Assembly (NCBI RefSeq): GCF_903933125.1
Contig: NZ_CAIZIZ010000139.1
Location: forward strand, 1 to 45,693
Direction: 5' to 3'
DNA from: an uncultured Lamprocystis sp.
Lineage (GTDB): Bacteria > Pseudomonadota > Gammaproteobacteria > Chromatiales > Chromatiaceae
Length of the DNA stretch: 45,693 nt
Below, one piece after another: positions 1 through 8,100 of the stretch. Made by a program: the position numbers and the translations under genes. Each line of letters starts with the position of its first letter. Position 1 is the first letter of the stretch. The notes under the pieces were generated by a model, which worked only from the letters and a program-made list of their open reading frames with translations, was not told where the DNA came from and searched no databases.

Positions 1-35
1 CGACTGACGCCAACCCCCAGAGGAGGACCGCGGCG

Positions 36-698
36 ATGAATCCCCTCGCGCATTTCGACCCCGATGACCCCTATCCGGAGAGCGACGGCGAGCCCATGGC
101 GGAGAATACCGAGCAGTATGAGTGGCTGGTGAAGATCAAGGAGAATCTCGAGATCCTCTTTGCGCAGGACCCGCAGGTCTTCGTCGCCGGGGATCTCTTC
201 TGGTATCCGGTCCTTGATCGCCGGATCGCCGGCCCGGTGGCCCCGGACGTGATGGTCGCCATCGGCCGGCCCAAGGGCCGCCGCGGCTGTTACAAGCAGT
301 GGGAAGAGGGTGGTATCGCCCCCCAGGTGGTGTTCGAGATCCTCTCGCCGGCGAACAGTCTCAAGGAGATGGCCGATAAGCTGGCCTATTATGACGCCTA
401 CGGGATCGAGGAATACTACGTCTACGATCCGTCCGCCAACATGCTGGAGATCCGGCTGCGCCAGGAGGGGCGGCTGCGGCGGATGTCGCACCTGAACGGC
501 TGGATCAGCCCGCGGCTGGGTATCCGCTTTGCCTTGAGCGGCGAGACGCTGGAGATCTTCGATCCGCAGGGGCAGCCGTTCTTGACCTCGGTCGAACTGG
601 CCGCGCGCTTGCGCGATGAGGCGGCGCGTGCCGAGCAGGAGCACGCGCGTGCGGAGCAACTGGCCGAGCGGTTGCGTGCCCTGGGGTTCGAGCCTTGA
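36..698 (+). CDS. Uma2 family (DUF820) PD-(D/E)XK endonuclease-like protein
   Basis: This 220-residue protein has the Uma2/DUF820 signature: a PDVMVAIG block (around residue 70), the PQVVFEILSPAN strand (about 97-108), a downstream lysine, and the YYDAYGIEEYYVYDP segment. In this family the Asp, Glu-x-Leu-Ser-Pro and Lys positions form a PD-(D/E)XK nuclease-like core. The cellular role of Uma2 proteins is unresolved, although many genomes of cyanobacteria and purple sulfur bacteria carry dozens of copies. The last 35 residues are Ala/Arg/Glu-rich and probably helical. The ATG at 36 is chosen because an AGAGGAGG ribosome-binding site lies at 19-26, nine bases upstream. A paralogue follows at 861. 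The family call is firm; the function is not known. Confidence 0.88.
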   Translation: MNPLAHFDPDDPYPESDGEPMAENTEQYEWLVKIKENLEILFAQDPQVFVAGDLFWYPVLDRRIAGPVAPDVMVAIGRPKGRRGCYKQWEEGGIAPQVVFEILSPANSLKEMADKLAYYDAYGIEEYYVYDPSANMLEIRLRQEGRLRRMSHLNGWISPRLGIRFALSGETLEIFDPQGQPFLTSVELAARLRDEAARAEQEHARAEQLAERLRALGFEP

Positions 699-764
699 GC
701 CTGGGAGCCCGATCAAGGGTTTTTCACGAAGACACGGAAGAAAGAGAAGAAATCCTCTCACACA

Positions 765-820
765 AACCGCATCGCAGCGCGCGGTCCGTGATGCGGTTCG
801 AGTACTCACCGCATCCTACG
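765..820. repeat. REP-like palindromic element, copy facing the one at 2003-2040
   Basis: The element contains a hairpin with arms GATGCGGT (790-797) and ACCGCATC (808-815). It shares the 18-mer at 765-782 (AACCGCATCGCAGCGCGC) with 2023-2040, and its end CTCACCGCATCCTAC (805-819) is the exact reverse complement of 2003-2017. The two elements bracket the second Uma2 gene. The sequence looks like a dispersed REP-type repeat rather than a gene; nothing else is visible in the 162-base gap 699-860. Confidence 0.7.
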
Positions 821-860
821 CGCTGGCCGAAGACACCGCGAGCCGCCAATACAATACGAG

Positions 861-2006
861 ATGCACGTGCGCCGTTATCGCGTTACGCTTGGCCCCTGCG
901 ATCCCAAGATCGGACTCCTGCCGCCCATGTCCTCCAGCGCTGCCACTGAACTCGCACCCGCACCGCAGGTCCCGGCCCCGCCGCCGAGACGCCTGCCCAC
1001 GGCGGGCTCCGCGGACGGTCTCCTGGTCTCGGAGGCGGTCTACTGGGCCGAGTACTATCTGGAGTCGGACCACCATTACGAGTGGAACAACGGCCGCCTG
1101 GAGGAGAAACCGGTGTCCGATTACGAGACCTTTCTGGTCTATGCCTGGTTCAGCGAACTGGTGCGGCACTTCCTGCGCACCCACCCCTGCGCACAGATGG
1201 TCGGTCTGGAGATGGGTTTCCGGCTGCCGCTGCCGAGCGGCACCGTCATCCGCAAGCCCGATTTCGGCGTGGTGCGCAACGACAATCCCCAGCCGCTGCT
1301 GCCCCTGGATTGCTCCTACCACGGAGTTTTCGACCTCTGTATCGAGGCTCTGTCCGACCAGGAGCGCAGCGGCATCGTGCGCGATACCGTTACCAAGAAA
1401 GCCGAATACGCCGCCGGGGGCGTGCCCGAGTATTACATCCTGCACCAGAACCCCGCCCACCAGGCGTTCTACACCCGCACCCCCGCCGGGTTCTATACAC
1501 CCATCGCACCGCAGGTCGGGGTCATCTGCTCGCGGGTGCTGCCGGGGCTGCAATTCCGCCCGACCGACCTGGCGCGCCGACCGGAGTTGGAGGCGCTGCG
1601 TGACGATCCGGTCTATGCCGGCTTCGTCCTGCCGGGCTGGCGCGCCGATCGGGAGCGCGCGGAGGCTGCGGCGCGGCGAGCCGACGCGCAGACGCGGCGG
1701 GCCGATGCGCAGACGCGGCGAGCCGACGCGCAGACACGGCGGGCCGACGCTGAGGCCCAGGCCAAACGCGAGGCCGTGGACCGGGCCGAGGCCGCGGCGC
1801 GGCGGGCCGAGGCCGAGGCCCAGGCCAAACGCGAGGCCGAGAACCGGGCCGAGGCCGCGGCACAGGCCAAACGCGAGGCCGAGAATCGGGCCGATGCCGA
1901 AGCGCAGCGGGCGCTCGAGCAGACCCGGCGGGCCGACGCCGAGGCCCAGGCACGGCAGCGCCTGGAGCAGGATCTGGCGGCCCTGCGGGCACGCCTCGCG
2001 CGGTAG
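861..2006 (+). CDS. Uma2 family (DUF820) protein with long Ala/Arg/Glu coiled-coil tail
   Basis: Residues about 50-250 carry the Uma2 fold: HYEWNNGRLEE, a PDFGVVRND block, an IEALSDQ strand (equivalent to the usual E-x-LSP), then KKAEYAAGGVPEYYIL. The C-terminal ~110 residues consist of repeated RRADAQT-like and AEAQAKREAENR-like units, predicted to form a long helix or coiled coil. The tail is encoded by an almost exact tandem repeat (see 1677-1760). The start is uncertain: the ATG at 861 has a poor ribosome site, and the ATG at 927 (MSSSAATEL) is equally possible. The TAG stop lies inside a REP-like element, so the extreme C-terminus may have been set by the repeat. It is paralogous to the gene at 36; the biological role is unknown. 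Confidence 0.82.
   Translation: MHVRRYRVTLGPCDPKIGLLPPMSSSAATELAPAPQVPAPPPRRLPTAGSADGLLVSEAVYWAEYYLESDHHYEWNNGRLEEKPVSDYETFLVYAWFSELVRHFLRTHPCAQMVGLEMGFRLPLPSGTVIRKPDFGVVRNDNPQPLLPLDCSYHGVFDLCIEALSDQERSGIVRDTVTKKAEYAAGGVPEYYILHQNPAHQAFYTRTPAGFYTPIAPQVGVICSRVLPGLQFRPTDLARRPELEALRDDPVYAGFVLPGWRADRERAEAAARRADAQTRRADAQTRRADAQTRRADAEAQAKREAVDRAEAAARRAEAEAQAKREAENRAEAAAQAKREAENRADAEAQRALEQTRRADAEAQARQRLEQDLAALRARLAR
1677..1760 (+). repeat. 21-bp tandem repeat inside Uma2 coiled-coil tail
   Basis: Four head-to-tail 21-base units at 1677, 1698, 1719 and 1740 begin CGAGCCGACGCGCAGACGCGG or a close variant. Each encodes the heptad RADAQTR. Units 1-3 differ at only a few positions and unit 4 diverges into the next repeat type. 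A looser repeat of AEAQAKREAENR units continues to about 1935. A heptad period suits a coiled coil and makes the tail prone to length change by slippage. Confidence 0.8.
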
Positions 2007-2040
2007 GATGCGGTGAGAAACGAACCGCATCGCAGCGCGC
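2003..2040. repeat. REP-like palindromic element overlapping the Uma2 stop codon
   Basis: It begins GTAGGATGCGGTGAG (2003-2017), the exact reverse complement of 805-819, and contains a hairpin with arms GATGCGGT (2007-2014) and ACCGCATC (2024-2031). The TAG stop of the upstream gene (2004-2006) is part of the element. It also abuts, and seems to have replaced, the 5' end of the DUF433 remnant that follows. Confidence 0.7.
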
Positions 2041-2207
2041 CCTGCATCCGCGGTATGCGCGTGACCACCGGCATGATGGCGAGCGGTCATGACCGTGCCA
2101 AGATTCTCACGCTCTATCCCTACCTGGAGGCGGATGATATCGCCCAAGCCTTGAGCTATGCCGCATGGCGCGCCGAAGAGGTCGAGATCGATATCACTTG
2201 CGCATGA
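2013..2207 (+). pseudogene. Truncated DUF433 antitoxin remnant
   Basis: The reading frame contains PCIRGMRVTTG, then ASGHDRAKILTLYPYLE and ALSYAAWRAEE, which is the core of the DUF433 family (antitoxin partner of DUF5615 PIN-like proteins). The usual N-terminal segment before CIRG is missing and is replaced by residues encoded in the REP-like element. A few residues between RVTTG and MASG also look deleted. A GTG at 2013 or an ATG at 2055 could still start translation. It ends in an ATGA overlap with a toxin-like start at 2204, the normal arrangement of this module, so this is a decayed toxin-antitoxin pair. The family call rests on pattern recognition. Confidence 0.6.
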
Positions 2208-2320
2208 AACTGCTCTTGGATATGAATCTGTCACCTTTCGCGGTCCCCATCGGGTACTCAACTACAGAGCTGCCATGTCCAAACAAGCCCCCGCCCTACT
2301 CCCGATGCTGCAAGGCTTGA
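2204..2320 (+). pseudogene. DUF5615 (PIN-like) toxin remnant, 5' end only
   Basis: Translation from the ATG at 2204 gives MKLLLDMNLSP, a close match to the universal start of DUF5615 PIN-like toxins, where the Asp is the first catalytic acid. After 11 residues the similarity stops; the frame runs through argE leader sequence and terminates at 2320 with unrelated residues. The gene was evidently cut off near 2237, probably by the rearrangement that brought argE here. The overlap with the DUF433 remnant (ATGA) supports the pairing. It is too short to be functional. Confidence 0.55.
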
Positions 2321-3429
2321 TCGGCACTCTGTCGGTCAGCAGCCTCGCGCCGGCCTTCGACCACAGTAACCGACCGCTGATCGATCTGTTGGCCGGCTGG
2401 CTCGACGCGGCCGGGTTCCGGGTCGAGATCCTGCCGATCCCCGGTCATCCGGGCAAGACCAATCTGCTCGCGACCCTCGGCGCGGGGCCGGGGGGCCTGG
2501 TCCTGGCCGGACACACGGATACGGTTCCCTATGACGAGCCCTATTGGTCCTACGACCCACTGGCACTGACCGAGGCGGACGGCCGTTACTATGGGCTTGG
2601 AACCTCGGACATGAAATCATTTCTGGCACTGGCGATCGAGGCGGCGCGCGGACTGACTCCGCGGGACCTGACCCGACCCCTGATGATCCTCGCCACCGCG
2701 GATGAAGAATCGTCGATGACCGGCGCCCGCGCCCTGGTCGATACGGGCCGCCCGCTGGGGCGCTATGCGGTGATCGGGGAGCCGACCGGTTTACGGCCGG
2801 TGCGCACGCACAAGGGGGTGATGGGCGAGGCAGTGCGGCTGATCGGGCGCAGCGGCCACGCGAGTGATCCGCGCCTGGGCAACAATGCGATGGAGGGGAT
2901 GCATGAGGCCCTGACCGCCATCCTCGCCTGGCGCGATGAGTTGCAGCGCACCCATCATCACCCGGCTTTCGCGGTCCCCTATCCGACCATCAATCCGGGT
3001 TATATCCATGGCGGCGACAACCCCAACCGCATCTGCGGCGACTGTGAATTGCACCTGGACCTGCGCGTGCTGCCGGGTCTCGACCCCACGGACCTGCGCG
3101 ACGAACTCACCCGCCGGGTGTCGGCTATCGCCGAACGGCGCGGGCTTGCCTGGGTGGTGGAGCCGTTGTTTCCGCCCATCCCGCCGGTCGAGACACCGGC
3201 GGGCGCGGCCATCGTGCGGGCCGGCGAGGCGCTGACCGGGTACGCCGCCGAAGCGGTCGGTTTTGGCACCGAGGCCCCGTTCTTCGATCAGTTGGGGATG
3301 CAGACCCTGATCCTGGGACCCGGCGACATCGCCCAGGCCCATCAACCGGACGAGTTCCTGGAAATCGCCCGTATCCCGCCGACCATCGAATTACTGCGCG
3401 GGTTCATCCGACGGTTTTGTATGGCGTGA
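2275..3429 (+). CDS. argE: Acetylornithine deacetylase (ArgE), M20 metallopeptidase
   Basis: This cytosolic enzyme removes the acetyl group from N-acetyl-L-ornithine in arginine synthesis. The 384-residue protein shows the M20 motifs in order: AGHTDTVPYD with the metal-binding His and catalytic Asp (about 80-82), GLGTSDMKSF with the bridging Asp, ADEESSMTGA with the catalytic Glu pair, GEPT, the dimerisation domain around GRSGHASDP, and a C-terminal GTEAPFF and AHQPDEF with the last metal ligand. Length and motif set match the ArgE branch better than DapE. I use the ATG at 2275 (MSKQAPALL) because the open frame upstream covers toxin-remnant DNA and shows no M20 similarity. The ribosome site is weak. 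There is no arg neighbour. Confidence 0.9.
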   Translation: MSKQAPALLPMLQGLIGTLSVSSLAPAFDHSNRPLIDLLAGWLDAAGFRVEILPIPGHPGKTNLLATLGAGPGGLVLAGHTDTVPYDEPYWSYDPLALTEADGRYYGLGTSDMKSFLALAIEAARGLTPRDLTRPLMILATADEESSMTGARALVDTGRPLGRYAVIGEPTGLRPVRTHKGVMGEAVRLIGRSGHASDPRLGNNAMEGMHEALTAILAWRDELQRTHHHPAFAVPYPTINPGYIHGGDNPNRICGDCELHLDLRVLPGLDPTDLRDELTRRVSAIAERRGLAWVVEPLFPPIPPVETPAGAAIVRAGEALTGYAAEAVGFGTEAPFFDQLGMQTLILGPGDIAQAHQPDEFLEIARIPPTIELLRGFIRRFCMA

Positions 3430-3453
3430 TGTAACGAGTCAGAAATAAGTGAA

Positions 3454-3487
3454 ACAACGAATACAAGTGCTGTCGTTGTCGTTGTCG
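3454..3487. repeat. Short palindromic motif shared with 16227-16254
   Basis: Arms ACAACGA (3454-3460) and TCGTTGT (3473-3479) are followed by a repeat of the arm, giving TCGTTGTCGTTGTCG. The same arms and the same 15-mer occur at 16227-16254. It lies in the 231-base gap after argE, whose remainder shows only the 87-base repeat. Confidence 0.4.
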
Positions 3488-3580
3488 AAATCGGATAAGT
3501 GATTGGGTAGTCCTGTAATCTGTAGGCGGTCTTGATCATTGTTCCGGCGGACATCCGGGCGTCCCGCACTGGAGGTCGAT

Positions 3581-3667
3581 GCTTTACCGTGAAAGTGCGT
3601 CGTCAGGCCATCCTGGCCTGACGGCGTCGGGACTGAAACGGTCAGGGCTGGAAGCCCTGACTACGCA
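3581..3667. repeat. 87-bp dispersed repeat, copy 1
   Basis: An 87-base stretch recurs at 23602-23688 in the same orientation with five mismatches by eye. It contains two perfect hairpins: TCAGGCCA/TGGCCTGA (3603-3621) and GTCAGGGCT/AGCCCTGAC (3641-3661). The second hairpin reaches the 3' end of the leftward phosphatase gene, and the TAG stop of that gene (3661-3663) is within the repeat. It may also work as a terminator. It resembles a REP or MITE-like element; no transposase lies beside it. Confidence 0.85.
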
Positions 3668-4413
3668 CTCCGCTCGAACCGGACGACGACGGCCGTGACG
3701 TTGTCGCGCCCACCGGCCTCGCAGGCACGCTGCACCAAGGCCTGGGCGATACGCCCGATGTCACCACCGCCAGGGGTCCCGCCAAGCAGCGCGGCAATCT
3801 CCGGATCACCCAACTCCTTGTCCAGCCCGTCGCTGCACAGCAGGTAGCGGTCGCCGTCACGCAGGGATTCGATGCGGGTGTCGATCTCAACCCAACCGTC
3901 CGCCCCGATGGCGCGGGCCAGGACATTGGAGTACGGGTGACCTTCGGCCTGTTCCGGGGCCAGCAACCCCTGGTCGACCAGGGCCTGCACCTGGGTGTGG
4001 TCACGGGTGAGGCGGGCGATGACGCCGTCACGCAGCCGGTAGACGCGGCTGTCCCCGACCCAGAGGATGCCGCAGTGATCGCCGACCGCGATCAGGGTGA
4101 CGATGGTACTGCCGATGACGTCGCTGCCGGCCGCCGTGGATTCATCGAACAGCGCCTGGTTGACGGCCGTCAGCGCCGCCCGGACCGCGTCTCCGGCCGC
4201 CCCGAGCAGTCGTGGGTGCGGCAGTGCCGCGAGCGCCTCGACCAGCAGCCGACTCGCCCGGCCGCCGTCGCGGTGACCGCCCATGCCGTCAGCGACGGCC
4301 CAGAGCCCCAGGTCGGGGCGGTCCAGGAAGGCGTCCTGATTGATGGAGCGGCGCATGCCCTGATCGGTTGCGCCACCCGAGGTCCAGCGGAAGCCAGGGC
4401 AGGGATCGTCCAC
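3661..4413 (-). CDS. pppA: PP2C-family Ser/Thr protein phosphatase, T6SS-linked (PppA/Stp1 type)
   Basis: This 250-residue PP2C phosphatase probably removes phosphate from T6SS targets phosphorylated by the PpkA-like kinase encoded at 14121. All metal-binding motifs are present: NQDAFL, AVADGMGGH, GSTIV, VGDSRVYRLRDG followed by LTRDHT, LLCSDGL, and C-terminal GRDNVTAVVVR. The frame is open further upstream, but the true start is most likely the GTG at 4413: GGAGG sits eight bases upstream and the tagF stop is only two bases before it. The last gene of the leftward T6SS operon, it ends inside the 87-base repeat. The family is certain; the pppA name follows from context. Confidence 0.88.
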   Translation of the reverse strand: MDDPCPGFRWTSGGATDQGMRRSINQDAFLDRPDLGLWAVADGMGGHRDGGRASRLLVEALAALPHPRLLGAAGDAVRAALTAVNQALFDESTAAGSDVIGSTIVTLIAVGDHCGILWVGDSRVYRLRDGVIARLTRDHTQVQALVDQGLLAPEQAEGHPYSNVLARAIGADGWVEIDTRIESLRDGDRYLLCSDGLDKELGDPEIAALLGGTPGGGDIGRIAQALVQRACEAGGRDNVTAVVVRFERSA

Positions 4414-4414
4414 G

Positions 4415-5161
4415 TCACGCCTCCGGACCCAGGGTGCGCGGCGCCTCCCCGAGCAGCCGCCAATCGCCCCCGGACCAATCGCCATTGAGGAACGCGGCAA
4501 AGCCATCGGGCGGCGGCAACCCCTGACAGGCCAGGAGCGAGGGTGCGACCAGGTCGGACCCCTGGCCCCACCACAGGCTGTAGGCGAGGAACACCTGATT
4601 CATAGCATGGTCCAGCAGGGTCGGGCAGGCGCCGGCGGCCGGTCCGTCGGCCGTGCTCAGGTGCCAGGCATTGGGTCGTCCACGACCTGGATCGGGAGGG
4701 CAGATCGCACCTTCCGCGCCGATGGGGTCACCCAGCGCCAGCACCTCCGCGTCGAAGTCATCCAGCGAAAAGGGGTCATCAAGGACGGACAGGGCCAGCG
4801 CCTCCGCCCGCTCGAACCAGTCGGTGACATGCAGTAACCGGCAGGGGTTGGTGCCCGTCGGCAGCGAAGCTGCGATGGTGAGCGGGAAGTAACGCCCCAC
4901 CCGGTCCACGCTCGGCATCAGTACCCCGGCCCAAGCCCCCTGCCCTGCCACGCCGGGACTGAGGGCAAAGCGCCACAGCGGGCTAGTAAGGTATTGCTCC
5001 AGCCAAGCCTCGCCAAGACGGGTGCGACTGGCCGCCAGGGAGGCTTGCAGCCATTGGTCCCAGGGCTCGATCAGCTCGGTGGACAAGCGCCGACCGACGA
5101 AGTCACCCAGGTGCGGGAGTTTGCCGTAGAAGCCAGTACCGACCGGGTTCCCCGTACTCAT
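4415..5161 (-). CDS. tagF: T6SS-associated protein TagF (ImpM, DUF2094)
   Basis: The 248-residue protein begins GTGFYGKLPHLGDFVGRRL, the hallmark TagF/ImpM start, followed by a WDQWLQASL helix, WRFALSPG, GVLMPSVDRVGRYFPL and, near the C-terminus, SLWWGQG. In Pseudomonas aeruginosa TagF represses T6SS assembly post-translationally and is countered by the threonine-phosphorylation pathway. The start is the ATG at 5161, which overlaps the tssM stop by four bases (ATGA). The longer frame upstream is tssM shadow. It lies between tssM and pppA, as in many T6SS clusters. Confidence 0.93.
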   Translation of the reverse strand: MSTGNPVGTGFYGKLPHLGDFVGRRLSTELIEPWDQWLQASLAASRTRLGEAWLEQYLTSPLWRFALSPGVAGQGAWAGVLMPSVDRVGRYFPLTIAASLPTGTNPCRLLHVTDWFERAEALALSVLDDPFSLDDFDAEVLALGDPIGAEGAICPPDPGRGRPNAWHLSTADGPAAGACPTLLDHAMNQVFLAYSLWWGQGSDLVAPSLLACQGLPPPDGFAAFLNGDWSGGDWRLLGEAPRTLGPEA

Positions 5162-8100
5162 AAGCGCTCCGGGCAGGCGAAGCCGCGCAATTCGTCGAGC
5201 TGGTAAGGATTGCGCACACTCATCGCCCGCAAGTCGAAGGCTGCCGACAGCCCGCCCAGGGCAAAGGTCACGCGGAACAGTTCCGGCTGTCCGGTCGGTT
5301 GCAGCTTGGCGCGGTCCAGCACCCGAAACCAGGCCCAGGAACCCTCTTCGGTCTGACCGGGGGTCTTGCCGTCGACGCCGGCGAACATCAACCGCACCTG
5401 TCCGAGTCCGTCGGGAGCAGGCCACTTGAGCACCTGCGCCTTCATGGGCCCATGGCGGTAATCGAGGATCTGACCGCCCAGATCGAGTGTGAACTGAGTC
5501 GCCCGGGCGTCGAGGCTGGTTGGCGTCAGCGCAAACTCCACTGCCGGGGCCTTGGCGCCGGCGGCGAAGAAGGCGTCACGGATGGTCGCTGCCCGCTGGA
5601 ACTGAGTCAGCACCGAGGCGGGAATGCCCAGGTCAGCGTTCACCCAGCGCCACTGGCGACGCGAGGTGTCCGCCAGGGGGGCCAGGTTGGTCTTGAAAAA
5701 GGTCTCCAGGAGCCCGCCGGGGCCGAACAGTTGTCCGAAGTCGGCCAGGGTGGTGTCCCGCGCGCTGCCCTTATCGAATGGGTAGCGGCCTTGTATCGCC
5801 TCGCGGCAGAAGGGCAGGATCTCGGACGTCCAAAGATTGTTCAGGTGCGACCGCGCGCCCCCGGCCACCAGGCCGGCGCTGTCCTCCGCCAGCGCACCGA
5901 GCAATGCGGCGAGGACCGGCGGCTGGGCGGCCGCCGCCTGTTTGGCCGCCTGGATCTCGGTCCCGGTGCCGACCGCCAGGGTGCCGCGTCCGGTGGTGGC
6001 GGCAGCGGCCACTGACCGCAGGTGCGCCCCCAGTTGGCCGACACTCTCCAGCGACTTATCCAGCGGTGCCGGCCGGTCGCCCTTGCCCTTGACCAGATCG
6101 TGCAGCCAGGCGAAACGGCGCGTCACATAGGTTTCCGGCGCCTCGCCCGGCTGCTCCTCAGGCGTGGGGGTATCGAAATAGCGCCCGACCCGGTTGCGCA
6201 GGTTGGTGACCGCGCTCGTGGCGCCGGCGGCTCTGGCCGCGATCTTGGCCGCCTTGTCGCCGGTCGCCTCCGATTCCGTCGGACGATCGAGTTCAGTCTC
6301 GCGGGCGGCCGCGACCAGCAGCCGACGCAACGGCGAGTCGTCCGGGGAGGCGAGTGCATCGGCCACCTCGGCCGCGTGCGGCAGGTCCCGCGCCGGGACC
6401 AATCCGAGGTCTTCGAGCAGGCTGTTCCACTGCGCCACATAGTCGCGCAGGTAGGCCGTGCGGACGGCTTCGATCAGCGCCTTGGCCTCGGGGCTGCCGG
6501 GGGTGAGCCGCGCGGTCGGACCCAGGACCCAACTCTCCGCGGCCTCGTCCGCGATCAGGCGGGTGGTCACCGCGTCGAACCCCTGATGGTAGCCCGCATA
6601 GGTGTAGAGCGCGGGAATGCCCTGGTTGATCGGCTTGCCGCTGCGGCGCTGGAACACCAGGTTGGCCAGATCGCCACCGGCGGTGACGATGGTGAAGTCG
6701 GGCAGCCCCCCGCCCGGCCCCGCCTGCTTCAACTGCGCATAGACCCGGGTGGCCAGCGGGGCACTGCTCAGGATCTCGCGGGCCTGCCCGATCAGATCCG
6801 CATCCAGCGCCAAGGGTAACGGACTCGGCCGAGTCTCCAGCAAGGCGGCCAGATGGCCGGCCAGGGCCGCGCGCTGCTCGGTCGTGGTCTCCCGCGGCAG
6901 ACTGCGCGCCCAGTCACGCTCGATCCAAGTCTGCAACTGGTCGGGATCGTAGTGCTCCGCATCGTCCAGCATCAAATAAGAGCGCAAGGCCTCGTAGAGA
7001 GTCGCCGGGTCGGCCGCGCCCTGGCGGATCTGCTCCTCCAGCCGCAGAATCACCGCGGGCAGCAAGGCACGTAGCAGGACCCGTCGATAGGTGCGCTGCG
7101 CCTGGGAACCCAGCTTGCCCCCCTGATACAGACCGAAACCCATGGTCAGTGGGGTGCCGGCGTCGCGCTCGGCATAACCGCCTGGAATGCGCCGGGCGGC
7201 GTCGAGCAGCGGCAGGACGGCGAGCACATCACGCCCGCTGGGCTCCAGCGCATCGATCTGGGTCTGGATGGCGGCGACTTGGGTGGCGACCTCGGTGATA
7301 TAGGCGCGATTGCGCGCGTAACTCACACTCCAGAGCGCGGCGGCCGTCACGGCGAGCAGCACGGCCCCCGCATACGCGCCCCAGCGCAGCCAGCGCCGCC
7401 GCTGTTCCTGGCGCGGGTCAAGCCCGGCGAGCGGGGCCTCAGGAAACACCACATCGGTGAGCAGACGGTTGACGAAAAACGTCTTGGCAGTGCCGTTGAA
7501 GGGCGCCGGCCCCTGGCGCCCGAGGCCGAAGTTGGCGGCGATCGCCGCGAGCACCCGGTCGATCGGGGTGCCGGTCTGGGTGCCGCTGGTAAAATAGACC
7601 CCGCGGACCAAGGGCCGCACCTCATAACGGGTGGACTCCAGCGCGTCAGTGAGAAACTGGTCGATGGTCTCGCCCAAAGCGGCGAACTGACGCGGGAAGT
7701 TGAAGACCAGACCGCGCCGCCGGGGGTCGCGCTCCTCCTGCATCCGCCCGAGCAGACGCTGATTGAGCCGCTGCGACAGCGCCTGGTGCTCGCCGCGGAA
7801 ACCGCTCAGCGTACCCGCGGCCGTGGGGGCGGGGTCGAAGGGGAAGGTCATGCCCCAGACCTGTTCGCGTCCCTCTTTGCCGAGATCCGCGAAATACTCC
7901 ATGAAGCCGGCCACCAGGTCCGCCTTCATGAAGAGGACATAGAGCGGCACGCGAATGCGGAAGGCGGCGTAGATCTCCTGGACCCGCAAGCGGATCGCCT
8001 GGGCATGGGCGGCGCGCTCGGTCGGGGAGAGTTGCAGCAGATCGGACAAGCTGACCGCCACCAGCACCCCGTTGATGGGGCGGCGCGGGCGATGGCGCTT

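Noticed and set aside
1677-1935. CRISPR-like array in the tandem repeats
   Set aside because: Units are contiguous 21-mers in frame with a coding sequence, with no spacers; no cas gene is in the window.
816-2261. 481-residue minus-strand frame opposite the second Uma2 gene
   Set aside because: Low-complexity Gly/Leu/Arg composition mirrors the coiled-coil repeats of the plus-strand gene; no family resemblance.
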